Assembly (NCBI GenBank): GCA_003150405.1
Contig: QAMM01000002.1
Span: forward strand, 141,433 to 205,432
Length of the DNA stretch: 64,000 nucleotides
DNA from: Clostridiales bacterium
Lineage (GTDB): Bacteria > Bacillota > Clostridia > Oscillospirales > Ruminococcaceae
Direction: 5' to 3'
Under the pieces are notes generated by a model. That model searched no databases and was not told the DNA's origin. It saw only the letters and a program-made list of their open reading frames with translations. Position 1 is the first letter of the stretch. Each line of letters starts with the position of its first letter. A program made the translations under genes and the position numbers. Positions 54,612 through 63,211 of this stretch are shown one piece after another.

Positions 54612-55232
54612 TTACACCTCGCCGCCGGTCTTTTCAAACACCAGAAAGCCGCACGCACTGGGATGATCCAAAAACCAGCCCTTTTGGTGGCGCAGAGCTT
54701 TCAGTGCAATGGTAATATCTCCACCTGTGGTCAGAATATTTAAACCACTCAAATAAACCAACAGCGGACTCCCAGCAACCAGTGCAGCCAAAAAGAACCC
54801 CACGCCGAGCACTAGAAATGGAGCCAGGCAACCAAACAGATAGCCTCCAAAGCGGAGCGGTTCCCAGCAGGTACAATAAGGCGTCAGCGATTTCCACATC
54901 ATGCCGAAATGAATGCTGTTCCACCCATCCCGGCAAAACAAGCTCCAAGCTAGGCCATGGAGCAACTCATGCACAGGAACAAGCACTAGAAACAGCGCCA
55001 GGATCACCAACGCCTCCCAGGAACGGTCAAAGCCCAAAGGCCCGCCGCGAATCACCGCGTACAACACCAGACAGATAACCACAAGTGGGCCGGCAATCAA
55101 AAACGCCATGACATTGGCTTTCAGCACCGAAATCACACCGTTTATCTCCCGGTAGCCCTCCGCCTGCATCCGGGCACACTCCCGCTCAAACACCGCTGTG
55201 CGTTGCTGCAACGCTTTATCGCTTCTTTTCAC
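54612..55232 (-). CDS. DUF3267 membrane protein with HExxH motif
   Basis: A 206-aa membrane protein with four to five hydrophobic helices and the metallopeptidase-like motif VPVHELLHGLAW in the second helix, as in DUF3267 proteins. Proteolytic activity is possible but unproven. It starts at a GTG with GGAGG upstream, 11 nt after the glycosyltransferase stop, so the two are probably co-transcribed. Confidence 0.82.
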   Translation of the reverse strand: MKRSDKALQQRTAVFERECARMQAEGYREINGVISVLKANVMAFLIAGPLVVICLVLYAVIRGGPLGFDRSWEALVILALFLVLVPVHELLHGLAWSLFCRDGWNSIHFGMMWKSLTPYCTCWEPLRFGGYLFGCLAPFLVLGVGFFLAALVAGSPLLVYLSGLNILTTGGDITIALKALRHQKGWFLDHPSACGFLVFEKTGGEV

Positions 55233-55243
55233 AACAGCCTCCG

Positions 55244-56245
55244 TTAAAGCGATTCATAAATCGCTTTTAATTCCGCTCCAATGTTCCGAATATCCTTTTG
55301 TTTTGCCACCTCATAGCCCGCCTCGGTCAAGTCGGGCAGCTTTCCTTCCAGAATATCCCGAATTTTCTGTTCAAATCCATCCACACCAGTGGCCTTGTAG
55401 ACGTTTACACCATCGGCAAACCAACCCTCATAAATGGGAATGTCGCGGATCAGCACCTTTTGCCTTGCAGCAAGGGCCTCCAGTAGCACAATTCCCTCCG
55501 TCTCCTCAAAGGTGGGGAACAAAAACAGATCCGCGCCGTAATAGGCAGTGCGGAGCACCTCTGGCTCCACATACCCCGCAAAGCAAAGATTTGGAAGTTT
55601 GACCTTAAGTGCCTCCCGGATTTTCTGCGGAATGAGTTTGGGATCGGTATAACCAAACCAAATAAATTTATATTCCGGCATCCGCTCGGCAAGCTCCACA
55701 AAGTCGAGAATCCCCTTGCGTTCAATGTACAAGCCGACCGCCATAACGACTTTATCCTCTTTGGAATAACCGAATTTTTCCCGGAAGGCGCTGCCGTCCT
55801 CCCCCTCCGGGCGCTCATAAAAGGAAAGGTCAATGCCATTGGAGACCGCTGTAATCGGCTTTTGAATGCCATATCCCTCCAGCAGCGATTTGGAGTACGG
55901 TGTCGGCGTGACAATGTGATCGCCGAGGGAGTAGGAACTCACCAGCCATTTTTTAAAAAGCGGAGCAATCTGGTTGGAGAGCAGAAAGGAATTACGAAAA
56001 TCCTCTTCGGTGGAATGCGCATGGTAAACCACTTTTTTGCCCTGCCGGTGCGCCTTGCGCGCCAGATGGCGAGATTTTAAGCCATAGGTGTTGATGTGCG
56101 CCACGTCGTAATCATCCGTTTGATCCAGTGTATACGGTACGCCGGCGTACTCAAGCGCCTTCATCTGGTGCCGGATAGCTCGTCCAAGCCCGGATTTGGA
56201 TACATATTTTAATCCTTCGGTATACAGTAGAACCTTCAAATCCAT
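55244..56245 (-). CDS. Glycosyltransferase family 4
   Basis: A GT-B glycosyltransferase of about 333 aa, with KSGLGRAIRHQMKAL, VYHAHSTEEDFRNSF, the AVSNGIDLSFYE acceptor loop and the donor-binding EETEGIVLLEALAARQ (E-x7-E). It resembles diacylglycerol glucosyltransferases that make glycolipids, but the acceptor is not proven. The start is either this ATG or a TTG at 56239 with better AAGGG spacing. It is divergent from the GH43 gene. Confidence 0.85.
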   Translation of the reverse strand: MDLKVLLYTEGLKYVSKSGLGRAIRHQMKALEYAGVPYTLDQTDDYDVAHINTYGLKSRHLARKAHRQGKKVVYHAHSTEEDFRNSFLLSNQIAPLFKKWLVSSYSLGDHIVTPTPYSKSLLEGYGIQKPITAVSNGIDLSFYERPEGEDGSAFREKFGYSKEDKVVMAVGLYIERKGILDFVELAERMPEYKFIWFGYTDPKLIPQKIREALKVKLPNLCFAGYVEPEVLRTAYYGADLFLFPTFEETEGIVLLEALAARQKVLIRDIPIYEGWFADGVNVYKATGVDGFEQKIRDILEGKLPDLTEAGYEVAKQKDIRNIGAELKAIYESL

Positions 56246-56566
56246 CACCCTTTTATTTATTGTTTCCATTATAACGGTTCACCGCCTCAAAAGCAACCAC
56301 CCACGAGGCGACCCCCATTTCTCAACGTATACGGGAGGCTTTTCCAGTTTGTTTTTGCATAAAGAGGTTGAATTTTTCATAGCATGGGTGTATAATTTGA
56401 ACCAATCGTAGATATTATGTCAGTTTTTTGTTCTATTTTATGACCCTTGTTTGTGTGATTTCTCCATAAAAGTAGTAGATTTTCTATTTTTCTTATGGTA
56501 CAATGAGGGTACCTTTGGGTAGACCCTGTTAAAAATAATGAAAACAAGCAAGAAAGGACTATCAAC
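56246..56566. other. Divergent promoter region between GT4 and GH43
   Basis: About 320 nt. A -10-like TACAAT (56499-56504) points toward GH43, with only a weak -35. No other feature was recognised. Confidence 0.4.
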
Positions 56567-58123
56567 ATGATCCAGAACCCCGTATTGACCGGATTTCACG
56601 CAGACCCTTCCATGATCTGCGTCGACGGCACCTTCTATGTTGCAAACTCCACTTTTGAGTACTTCCCCGGCGTGCGCATCAGCGCCTCCAAAGACCTCGC
56701 AAACTGGGAATGCGTCGCTACCCCGCTCGACCGCACTGATTTTCTTGACATGCAGGGCAACGTCGAGTCCGCAGGCATCTGGGCGCCGTGCTTAACCTAC
56801 CACAACGATATGTTCTACCTGGTTTTTACAGATGTAAAGGCCTGGAAGCACCTTCCCTTTAAGGACACCCACAACTATATTACTACAGCGCGGGATATTA
56901 AAGGCCCGTGGAGCGAGCCGGTTTACATCAACAGCAGCGGTTTTGACCCCTCTCTTTTCCACGATGATGACGGCCGTAAGTATTTTGTCAATATGGAGTG
57001 GGATTTCCGCAAGCCGAACCCGGACACCTTCTCCGGCATTCTGGTCACCGAGCTTGATCCAATCACCTTAGAGCCGATTTCGGAACCGCGCAAGGTCTTT
57101 AAAGGTTCGGATCACAAATGGGTGGAAGGCCCGCACATTTATAAAAAAGATGGCTGGTATTATATGGTTGTTGCAGAGGGCGGTACCTTCTACGGCCATG
57201 CCGCTACCGTTGCCCGCTCCAGAGACATTTATGGCCCGTATGAAATGCATCCGAACACCTTTTTGGTCACGACCAAGGACGCGCCGGATTCTCCCATTCA
57301 GAAATGCGGCCACGCCAGCTGGTGCCAAGGTCCGGACGGCCGTTGGTTTACCGCTTTCCTTTGCTCTCGCCCCTATTACAACAAACGCTGTGTCTTAGGG
57401 CGTGAGACTTCCATTAACGAAATGGTCTGGGTCAACGATTGGCCGTATCTGAAAAACATGACCGTTGTTCCGGACGCAGAATTTGAAGGCTATGGAGAGA
57501 AACACGAAAAGAAATTCTTTAATTACACCTTTGGTACCGACGAGTTCTACCGGGAATTCAACTCCCTGCGCGTTCCCTGTGCGCATCAGGTCGGCCCGGA
57601 CAACACACTGCGCATTTACGGCGGTGAATCGCTCTACTCAAACCAGCGCCAGAACATGTTTGTCCGTCGCCAGATGCACATGGATTTTCAGGCAACCACC
57701 TGCCTGACCAATCCAAACCGGCACTTTAAAAAATTCGGCGGCCTGCTCTACCGTTATGACGAGCTCAGCCAGTACCTCCTCAAGGTCGCTTACGACGAAG
57801 TGAAGGACTGTCAGACCATCAGCATCATGAGCTTTAAGCAACGTGCTTTTGAGATGCCGCTCGGCGAAAACGAAATTGAAATCCCCAAGGATGTTAAGAA
57901 GGTTTGGCTGCGTGTCACTGCGCATAAGGAAACCGCTCGTTTTTCCTACTCCTTTGACGGTGAAAACTTTACCGAAATTGACTATGACATTGATACCACT
58001 GTCCTCTCCGATGACTTCAACACTGGCTTTACCGGCGCGTTCATCGGTATGTATGCGGCGGATTTGGAGTACAACGAATCCTCCTATGTCGATTTCCACA
58101 GCTTTACCTATGAAGTTCTCTAA
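56567..58123 (+). CDS. Glycoside hydrolase family 43 (beta-xylosidase / arabinofuranosidase)
   Basis: A 518-aa cytoplasmic enzyme. The catalytic base Asp14 is in GFHADPSM, the pKa modulator Asp in SSGFDPSLFHDDDG and the general-acid Glu in WVEGPHIYKKDGWYY. A C-terminal beta-sandwich (from about residue 330) is typical of GH43_11/XynB-like enzymes acting on xylo-oligosaccharides. GAAAGGA precedes the ATG. It is directly followed by a YesN/YesM two-component pair and a sugar ABC transporter on the other strand. Confidence 0.93.
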   Translation: MIQNPVLTGFHADPSMICVDGTFYVANSTFEYFPGVRISASKDLANWECVATPLDRTDFLDMQGNVESAGIWAPCLTYHNDMFYLVFTDVKAWKHLPFKDTHNYITTARDIKGPWSEPVYINSSGFDPSLFHDDDGRKYFVNMEWDFRKPNPDTFSGILVTELDPITLEPISEPRKVFKGSDHKWVEGPHIYKKDGWYYMVVAEGGTFYGHAATVARSRDIYGPYEMHPNTFLVTTKDAPDSPIQKCGHASWCQGPDGRWFTAFLCSRPYYNKRCVLGRETSINEMVWVNDWPYLKNMTVVPDAEFEGYGEKHEKKFFNYTFGTDEFYREFNSLRVPCAHQVGPDNTLRIYGGESLYSNQRQNMFVRRQMHMDFQATTCLTNPNRHFKKFGGLLYRYDELSQYLLKVAYDEVKDCQTISIMSFKQRAFEMPLGENEIEIPKDVKKVWLRVTAHKETARFSYSFDGENFTEIDYDIDTTVLSDDFNTGFTGAFIGMYAADLEYNESSYVDFHSFTYEVL

Positions 58124-58181
58124 TCCTGAAGCATGAAGCAGGCGCATTTTAATGCCGCCGCTTGGAAAGGCAGGTGATAAA

Positions 58182-59012
58182 ATGACTACGTTGGTAATAG
58201 CAGATGATGAACACTTGATCCGGCAGGGCTTGAATTCCCTCAACTGGGAATCGGTCGACGTCAAGGTTGTTGGTACGGCCTCCCACGGTATGGAATGCTG
58301 GAATATGGTTGAAGAGCTTAAACCGGATATTCTGCTGACAGACATTCATATGCAGGGGTATAAGGGCACCGAAATTGCCCGCATGATTAAGGAAAAAGGC
58401 CTTCTGACCAAGGTAATTTTTCTCACCGGCTACAAGGATTTTGAATACGCCAGAGAAGCTGTTGAGCTCGGTGTGGTCGCATTTGTGCTCAAGCCTTCCG
58501 ACCCGAATGAGATTTTTGAAGCGGTAAACAAGGCGAAAATTCAAATTGAACAAACCAACCTGATTATGAGCGAGCAAAGCTCGCTCATGCGTCAGGTCAA
58601 AGAAAATCAGATGGCGTTGTTTGACAAACTACTTCCCAATGAGGAAATGCTGAAAAACGAGACGGTCAAACAGCTCATCCAGTACTTAAAGAGCCATTAT
58701 TCTGAGGAGATCACCCTCGGTTCGGCGAGTGAAATTGTACATCTTTGTCCGGTTTACCTGAGCCGGTTGGTCAAAAAGGAGACCGGGAACACATTTCTTG
58801 AAATTCTTACTCGGGTACGGATGGAGCAGGCATGTAATATGCTCCGGGACCCGAACAACAAGATTTACGAAATTGCGCTTGCTGTTGGCATTAAGGACTC
58901 AAAATATTTCAGCCAGATTTTCAAACGTTATTATGGCATGACGCCGGTTGAATTCCGGCAAAATCTGCTCAACAACATCAATCCCCTGGAAGTTGGTGTC
59001 AGCGAACGATGA
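58182..59012 (+). CDS. YesN-type response regulator with AraC DNA-binding domain
   Basis: A 276-aa regulator. The receiver has acidic pair ADDE, phospho-acceptor Asp in ILLTDIHMQG and Lys in VLKPSDP. The C-terminal AraC domain has two helix-turn-helix units (YEIALAVGIKDSKYFSQIFKRYYGMTP). The linker is short, so it is smaller than many YesN proteins. AGGCAGG precedes the ATG at 58182; the frame is open to 58152. It overlaps the kinase gene by four bases (ATGA). Confidence 0.93.
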   Translation: MTTLVIADDEHLIRQGLNSLNWESVDVKVVGTASHGMECWNMVEELKPDILLTDIHMQGYKGTEIARMIKEKGLLTKVIFLTGYKDFEYAREAVELGVVAFVLKPSDPNEIFEAVNKAKIQIEQTNLIMSEQSSLMRQVKENQMALFDKLLPNEEMLKNETVKQLIQYLKSHYSEEITLGSASEIVHLCPVYLSRLVKKETGNTFLEILTRVRMEQACNMLRDPNNKIYEIALAVGIKDSKYFSQIFKRYYGMTPVEFRQNLLNNINPLEVGVSER

Positions 59013-60787
59013 TTCGATCATTCATTCGCCGTGTAAGACAGTCATTTTTGGACCTGCAAATCCGCAAAAAACTTCTGCTTTCATTTGCTGTGTTGATTGC
59101 GCTGCCGGTTACATTAATGGCTGTTTTTTATTTGACGAATTCCAAAGTCATTTTGGAACGGAAATCTTCTAATTATACGGCGGACATTCTCACGGAATTG
59201 TGCAAGAACATTGAGAACACCTCCAGTGCGTTGGACTCTGCCTATGTTCAACTCACCAACAACGAAGGTGTCCAGCGCATGCTGACCGCTATTGCGCAGA
59301 ATGAATTTTTTTCACTGGATGACAACAGCATTGACACCGCTTTGCGCGACGTCATGTACAGTCATTCCAGCGTAAATTCCATTTATTTACTCACTTATGA
59401 CGACCCTTCGCTCTGCTTTTCGGTTCCACAGGGTACCAGCCCGGAAATTACCGAGGAATCCCTTTCCATTATTGATAATAATTCTTACAAGGCCTCCTGG
59501 ATCAATTTGGAGCCAGGCATGGTCACCTATGGAAGGGTTATTTACTCCACCAAAAGCCTTACACCGCTTGGGTACCTTATTGTGAATATGCCAGAGGAAA
59601 GCCTATTCAAAATATACAGCGATATTTCTCTCTACAAAGACGGCGGTATCTTTATCACCGATCATTCCGGCACCATCCTTAGCCATGAGAATAAATCACT
59701 GTTGTATTCCCAGGTGGGGCCGGATTATCTCACCTTTATTCACAATCCCAGCGACACGCCTTTTTCTTTGCGGAGCATTGATGGGGAAAACTATTACATC
59801 GCCTGTAAATCTCTAAATCAAGGGCAATGGTATTTGTTTTACCAAATCAGCGCTTATGACTTTGAAAAGGATTTCTTCACCTTAACCCAGATCTTTTTTG
59901 TAATTACACTGGTTATTTTAATTTTAACGCTGACCGTTTCGGTGTTCCTTGCAAAATCCATTTCTGATCCCATCAGCAAGCTCACTCTAACCGTACAGAA
60001 GGTTCAAAACGGTAATTTTAACATTCATAACGATTATCATTCAAAGGATGAAGTCGGCCTTTTAAGTGACAGTTTCAACGCTATGATCGACAATACCAAT
60101 GAGCTTATTCAAACCATTTACCAAAAAGAATTACTCAAACAACAGGCCGAGCTCAAATATTTGCAATTTCAAATCAATCCGCATTTTCTCTACAACACTT
60201 TGGAAACCATCAACTGGATTTCCCGTATCCAAGGTGTTCCCGAAGCCGGAGAAATTGCGAAAGCACTTGGTGATCTGATGCGTGAAGGATTGCGCAACGA
60301 CGACTTTGTCACCATTGAACGTGAAATCAAAAATGTACAAAACTACCTTTTGATTCAAAAATACCGTTATGGCGATAAAATTGATGTAACCATTAATATT
60401 GATCCAAGCATTGCTCAGGTAAAAACCCCCAAATTTATTCTGCAGCCTCTCATTGAAAATGCTATCAGCCATGGTGTAGACCCCAAGATCGAGGGCGGCA
60501 AAATCAGCATCTTTGGCGGCTACGATGGCAAGGATATTATCATCACCATTGAAGATGACGGTGTCGGCATACCGCCGGATAAACTGCGCAATCTGCTCAA
60601 TGAAAATTTGCGGAAAAATCAGGAGAACAGCAGGCATACCCATATTGGTCTTTTAAATGTCCATAAACGGCTTCAGCTCTCCTTTGGCTCACAGTACGGG
60701 CTTGCTATTCACAGTGAAGTCTCTGTCGGTACAGTTGTTACCATACGTATCCCACACGATGTACCGGATCCCCCTACTCAAAATTAA
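59009..60787 (+). CDS. YesM-type sensor histidine kinase
   Basis: A 592-aa kinase with TM helices near residues 22-45 and 293-315, and an extracytoplasmic dCache-like sensor between them. A HAMP domain (SISDPISKLTLTVQKVQNGNF) follows. The His_kinase domain has QFQINPHFLYNTLETINW (phospho-acceptor His), then N box LIENAISHG and DDGVGIPP. It is paired with the upstream AraC-type regulator. Such pairs usually control the adjacent carbohydrate importer and hydrolase genes. Confidence 0.94.
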   Translation: MIRSFIRRVRQSFLDLQIRKKLLLSFAVLIALPVTLMAVFYLTNSKVILERKSSNYTADILTELCKNIENTSSALDSAYVQLTNNEGVQRMLTAIAQNEFFSLDDNSIDTALRDVMYSHSSVNSIYLLTYDDPSLCFSVPQGTSPEITEESLSIIDNNSYKASWINLEPGMVTYGRVIYSTKSLTPLGYLIVNMPEESLFKIYSDISLYKDGGIFITDHSGTILSHENKSLLYSQVGPDYLTFIHNPSDTPFSLRSIDGENYYIACKSLNQGQWYLFYQISAYDFEKDFFTLTQIFFVITLVILILTLTVSVFLAKSISDPISKLTLTVQKVQNGNFNIHNDYHSKDEVGLLSDSFNAMIDNTNELIQTIYQKELLKQQAELKYLQFQINPHFLYNTLETINWISRIQGVPEAGEIAKALGDLMREGLRNDDFVTIEREIKNVQNYLLIQKYRYGDKIDVTINIDPSIAQVKTPKFILQPLIENAISHGVDPKIEGGKISIFGGYDGKDIIITIEDDGVGIPPDKLRNLLNENLRKNQENSRHTHIGLLNVHKRLQLSFGSQYGLAIHSEVSVGTVVTIRIPHDVPDPPTQN

Positions 60788-60820
60788 AAATCCCCCCTGT
60801 GATAAGCAGGGGGGATTTTT
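60786..60820 (+). terminator. Terminator of the GH43-YesNM operon
   Basis: 14-bp stem with arm AAAAATCCCCCCTG and a 7-nt loop ending in a T run. It overlaps the kinase stop region. Confidence 0.9.
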
Positions 60821-60830
60821 ATTCCCTATT

Positions 60831-61001
60831 TACAAAAAAGAAGCACCTGTGAAAACACAGGTGCAAAAATAAATTATAGTGTTACTAGTCCTAAACCGGA
60901 AAAGGAGGTTATAACTTACCGACGGACAAACAAGAATTAGGCATAAACCAACGTCAAAGCCTGCATTTCTCACCTTTTAACCATTTACCAAAGTCTTTTC
61001 A
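60831..61001 (-). ncRNA. Candidate small RNA with anti-Shine-Dalgarno motif
   Basis: Minus strand promoter TTGGCC (61031-61036), 17-nt spacer, TATAAT (61008-61013), would start a transcript near 61001. It ends at a 9-bp terminator GCACCTGTG-TTTT-CACAGGTGC followed by TTCTTTTTT (60831-60864). The RNA contains CCTCCTTTT (60900-60908), complementary to ribosome-binding sites. It also has a good ribosome site before an 8-codon frame (MQALTLVYA), overlapping an 11-codon one. It could alternatively be the 3' end of the permease transcript. Confidence 0.4.
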
Positions 61002-61306
61002 TACCTTATTATACAGAAAGATTAAAAAAAGGCCAAATTTAGGGTTTCAAAATAGGCTTATCCTTTTGTATACCGTTTTCAATAGCAACTCCTCTGAAAC
61101 AGTACACAAATATTTCAAAGTTACACAAAAAAACAGGAGATTTACCCCATTCTTAGCTGCATTTTAGAATTCAGATAAATCCAATGAGAACAACCATACA
61201 TTTGTCTCATCTATTCTTTGATAAGAATTCCATTACAGAGCAGCATTAAGATGAAGCATATAAATCTCCTGTTCATAATGCATATTATATTGTCATTCGA
61301 AACCGA

Positions 61307-62155
61307 TTAGCCCTTAACAGCACCAGCCGTCAGACCACCGACAATCTTGTTCGAGAAACAGCAGTAAACGATAATTGTCGGAGTAACCGCAATAACGATA
61401 GCTGCAAGCATCGGAGCATAGTTGGTGGAATACTGACCGACAAATGCAGTCAGTCCAGGAGGCAGGGTTCTAACAGATTCGCCCGTGGTGAAAACAAGAG
61501 CAACAAGCAACTCATTCCAAGTACCATTAAAGGTGAACAAACCAATGGTAAAGATACCAGCAGTAGAAATCGGCAGAATAATACGCCAATAAGCACCCCA
61601 AATGGAACAGCCATCAATAACAGCTGCTTCCTCCATTTCTTTTGGCAGGTTGCCAAAGAAGCCACGCATAATATAGATTGACTGACCGAATGAGAATACC
61701 GTATACGGCAGAATCAAACCGACATAAGAATCCAGCAAACCAAGATTTGTGAACATAACGAACAGTGGAATCAAGGTAGCATGAATCGGAACCATCATAC
61801 CGGTGAGGAACAGCACCATAGTTGCACCAGAGAGTTTCCATTTCAATCTGGAAAGGCCGTATGCAGCCATACAGTTAATCAAAATTGAGCATACAAGCGT
61901 AATACCGACAACAATAACCGAGTTCAGGAAGTAACGGCCAATCTTACCGCCAACCCATGCGGTTTCATAGTTCACCCATTGCGGTGGGTTTGGCAGACCG
62001 AACGGATCGGTAAACAATACTGTATTGCTTTTCAAGGAAGCCATAATTACCCAGATTAGCGGGGCAACATACATAATAGCCAAGAGGATCAGAACGATAT
62101 AAATAATAACCTTGCTGGGTTTCAGTTTCGCTTTATTCTTTTCATAACTAGCCAT
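61307..62155 (-). CDS. Sugar ABC transporter permease, MalG type (CUT1)
   Basis: A 282-aa inner-membrane permease with six TM helices and the EAA loop EMEEAAVIDGCSIWGAYWRIILP, which docks the ATPase. It belongs to the carbohydrate uptake transporter 1 class. It follows the MalF-type gene by 13 nt, with GGGGG before the ATG. No ATPase gene is present in the window, so a shared MsmX-type ATPase elsewhere is likely. Confidence 0.94.
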   Translation of the reverse strand: MASYEKNKAKLKPSKVIIYIVLILLAIMYVAPLIWVIMASLKSNTVLFTDPFGLPNPPQWVNYETAWVGGKIGRYFLNSVIVVGITLVCSILINCMAAYGLSRLKWKLSGATMVLFLTGMMVPIHATLIPLFVMFTNLGLLDSYVGLILPYTVFSFGQSIYIMRGFFGNLPKEMEEAAVIDGCSIWGAYWRIILPISTAGIFTIGLFTFNGTWNELLVALVFTTGESVRTLPPGLTAFVGQYSTNYAPMLAAIVIAVTPTIIVYCCFSNKIVGGLTAGAVKG

Positions 62156-62168
62156 TCATCGCACCCCC

Positions 62169-63068
62169 TTAGTCTGTATAACTTTCAACTTTAATGAGCT
62201 TATTCAATACAAAAGTAAAGAGCAAGCAAAGAATAACCAGAATAACCGACAGTGCACTACCATAGCTATAATCCCAGAACTTAAAGGACTGGTTATAAAG
62301 ATGTGACGCTAGAACCTCTGTAAGGTGAGCAGGACCACCGTTGGTCATAGTGAAAATCAAGTCGAAGAATTTCAAGGAACCAACACAAGAAAGAACCGTG
62401 CTGATTTTAATCATGGAACGAATCATCGGCAACGTAATGTACCAGATACATTTAATTCTGGAAGCACCATCTATGTAAGCCGCTTCGTACATATCTTCCG
62501 GAATACCCTGAATGGCCGCCATGTAAAGCATCATAGTAGAACCCATGTACTGCCACATGGAAACAAGGCCAATCATCCAGAGCGGAAGCGGGAAAAGACC
62601 ATTTGAGGTATCTGTCAGCCAGAACTGCTGCCAACTCTCAAGGCCGATTCCTTTCAGCAACTGGTTCAGTGCACCAACAGTCGGGTTGAAGATGAACATC
62701 CACAACAGACCAACAGCAGCACTGGAAAGAACAACCGGCAGATAATAAATATTTTTGAAAAGGTTTTTGAACTTAATATTATTCGTCAGAATAATAGCAA
62801 TAAGCAAACCTAAAAGCTGCTGAGTAATAAGGGAAAATACAACAAAGAACAAAGAGTTCTTTAACGCAATCGGGAATACAGTATCCTTCGTGAACATGTA
62901 AATAAAGTTCTCGAAGCCATACCAGGTCGGAGCGGAAATACCGTTCCATTTAAACAAGCTCATTGCAAGGCCATAAATCATAGGCCCCAGCAAAACACAA
63001 ACAAACAATAATAGTGCCGGACCAACGAAGACGAGTATCATCTTCTTGTCGCGCAATAATCTCTCCAT
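62169..63068 (-). CDS. Sugar ABC transporter permease, MalF type (CUT1)
   Basis: A 299-aa permease with six TM helices and the EAA loop DMYEAAYIDGASRIKCIWYITLP. It is the usual partner of the MalG-type permease. The ATG at 63068 follows GGAGG; a GTG at 63080 would be too close to it. It lies downstream of the solute-binding protein gene, separated by a hairpin-containing gap of 140 nt. Confidence 0.94.
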   Translation of the reverse strand: MERLLRDKKMILVFVGPALLLFVCVLLGPMIYGLAMSLFKWNGISAPTWYGFENFIYMFTKDTVFPIALKNSLFFVVFSLITQQLLGLLIAIILTNNIKFKNLFKNIYYLPVVLSSAAVGLLWMFIFNPTVGALNQLLKGIGLESWQQFWLTDTSNGLFPLPLWMIGLVSMWQYMGSTMMLYMAAIQGIPEDMYEAAYIDGASRIKCIWYITLPMIRSMIKISTVLSCVGSLKFFDLIFTMTNGGPAHLTEVLASHLYNQSFKFWDYSYGSALSVILVILCLLFTFVLNKLIKVESYTD

Positions 63069-63143
63069 ACTAACCTCCACATAACACCACGATTTGCTTG
63101 ATTCAATGATGGGTCTAGTATAAGTCTTACATTTATCACCTGA

Positions 63144-63175
63144 AAAGGGATTAGGATAGGAATCCTAATCCCTTT
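63144..63175 (-). terminator. Intercistronic hairpin between binding protein and permeases
   Basis: Stem with arm AAAGGGATTAGGAT extending to a 4-nt loop, followed by TTC on the minus strand. It has no full T run, so it probably attenuates rather than fully terminates. This is common where the binding protein must outnumber the permeases. Confidence 0.65.
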
Positions 63176-63211
63176 CGCAGTGACAGTATTCAGTTCTTAA
63201 GTGCTCTTCCG

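Noticed and set aside
60895..60925. AAAAGGAGG as a plus-strand ribosome-binding site
   Set aside because: No start codon follows at a usable distance on the plus strand; the sequence makes more sense as the complement of a CCTCC motif on the minus strand.
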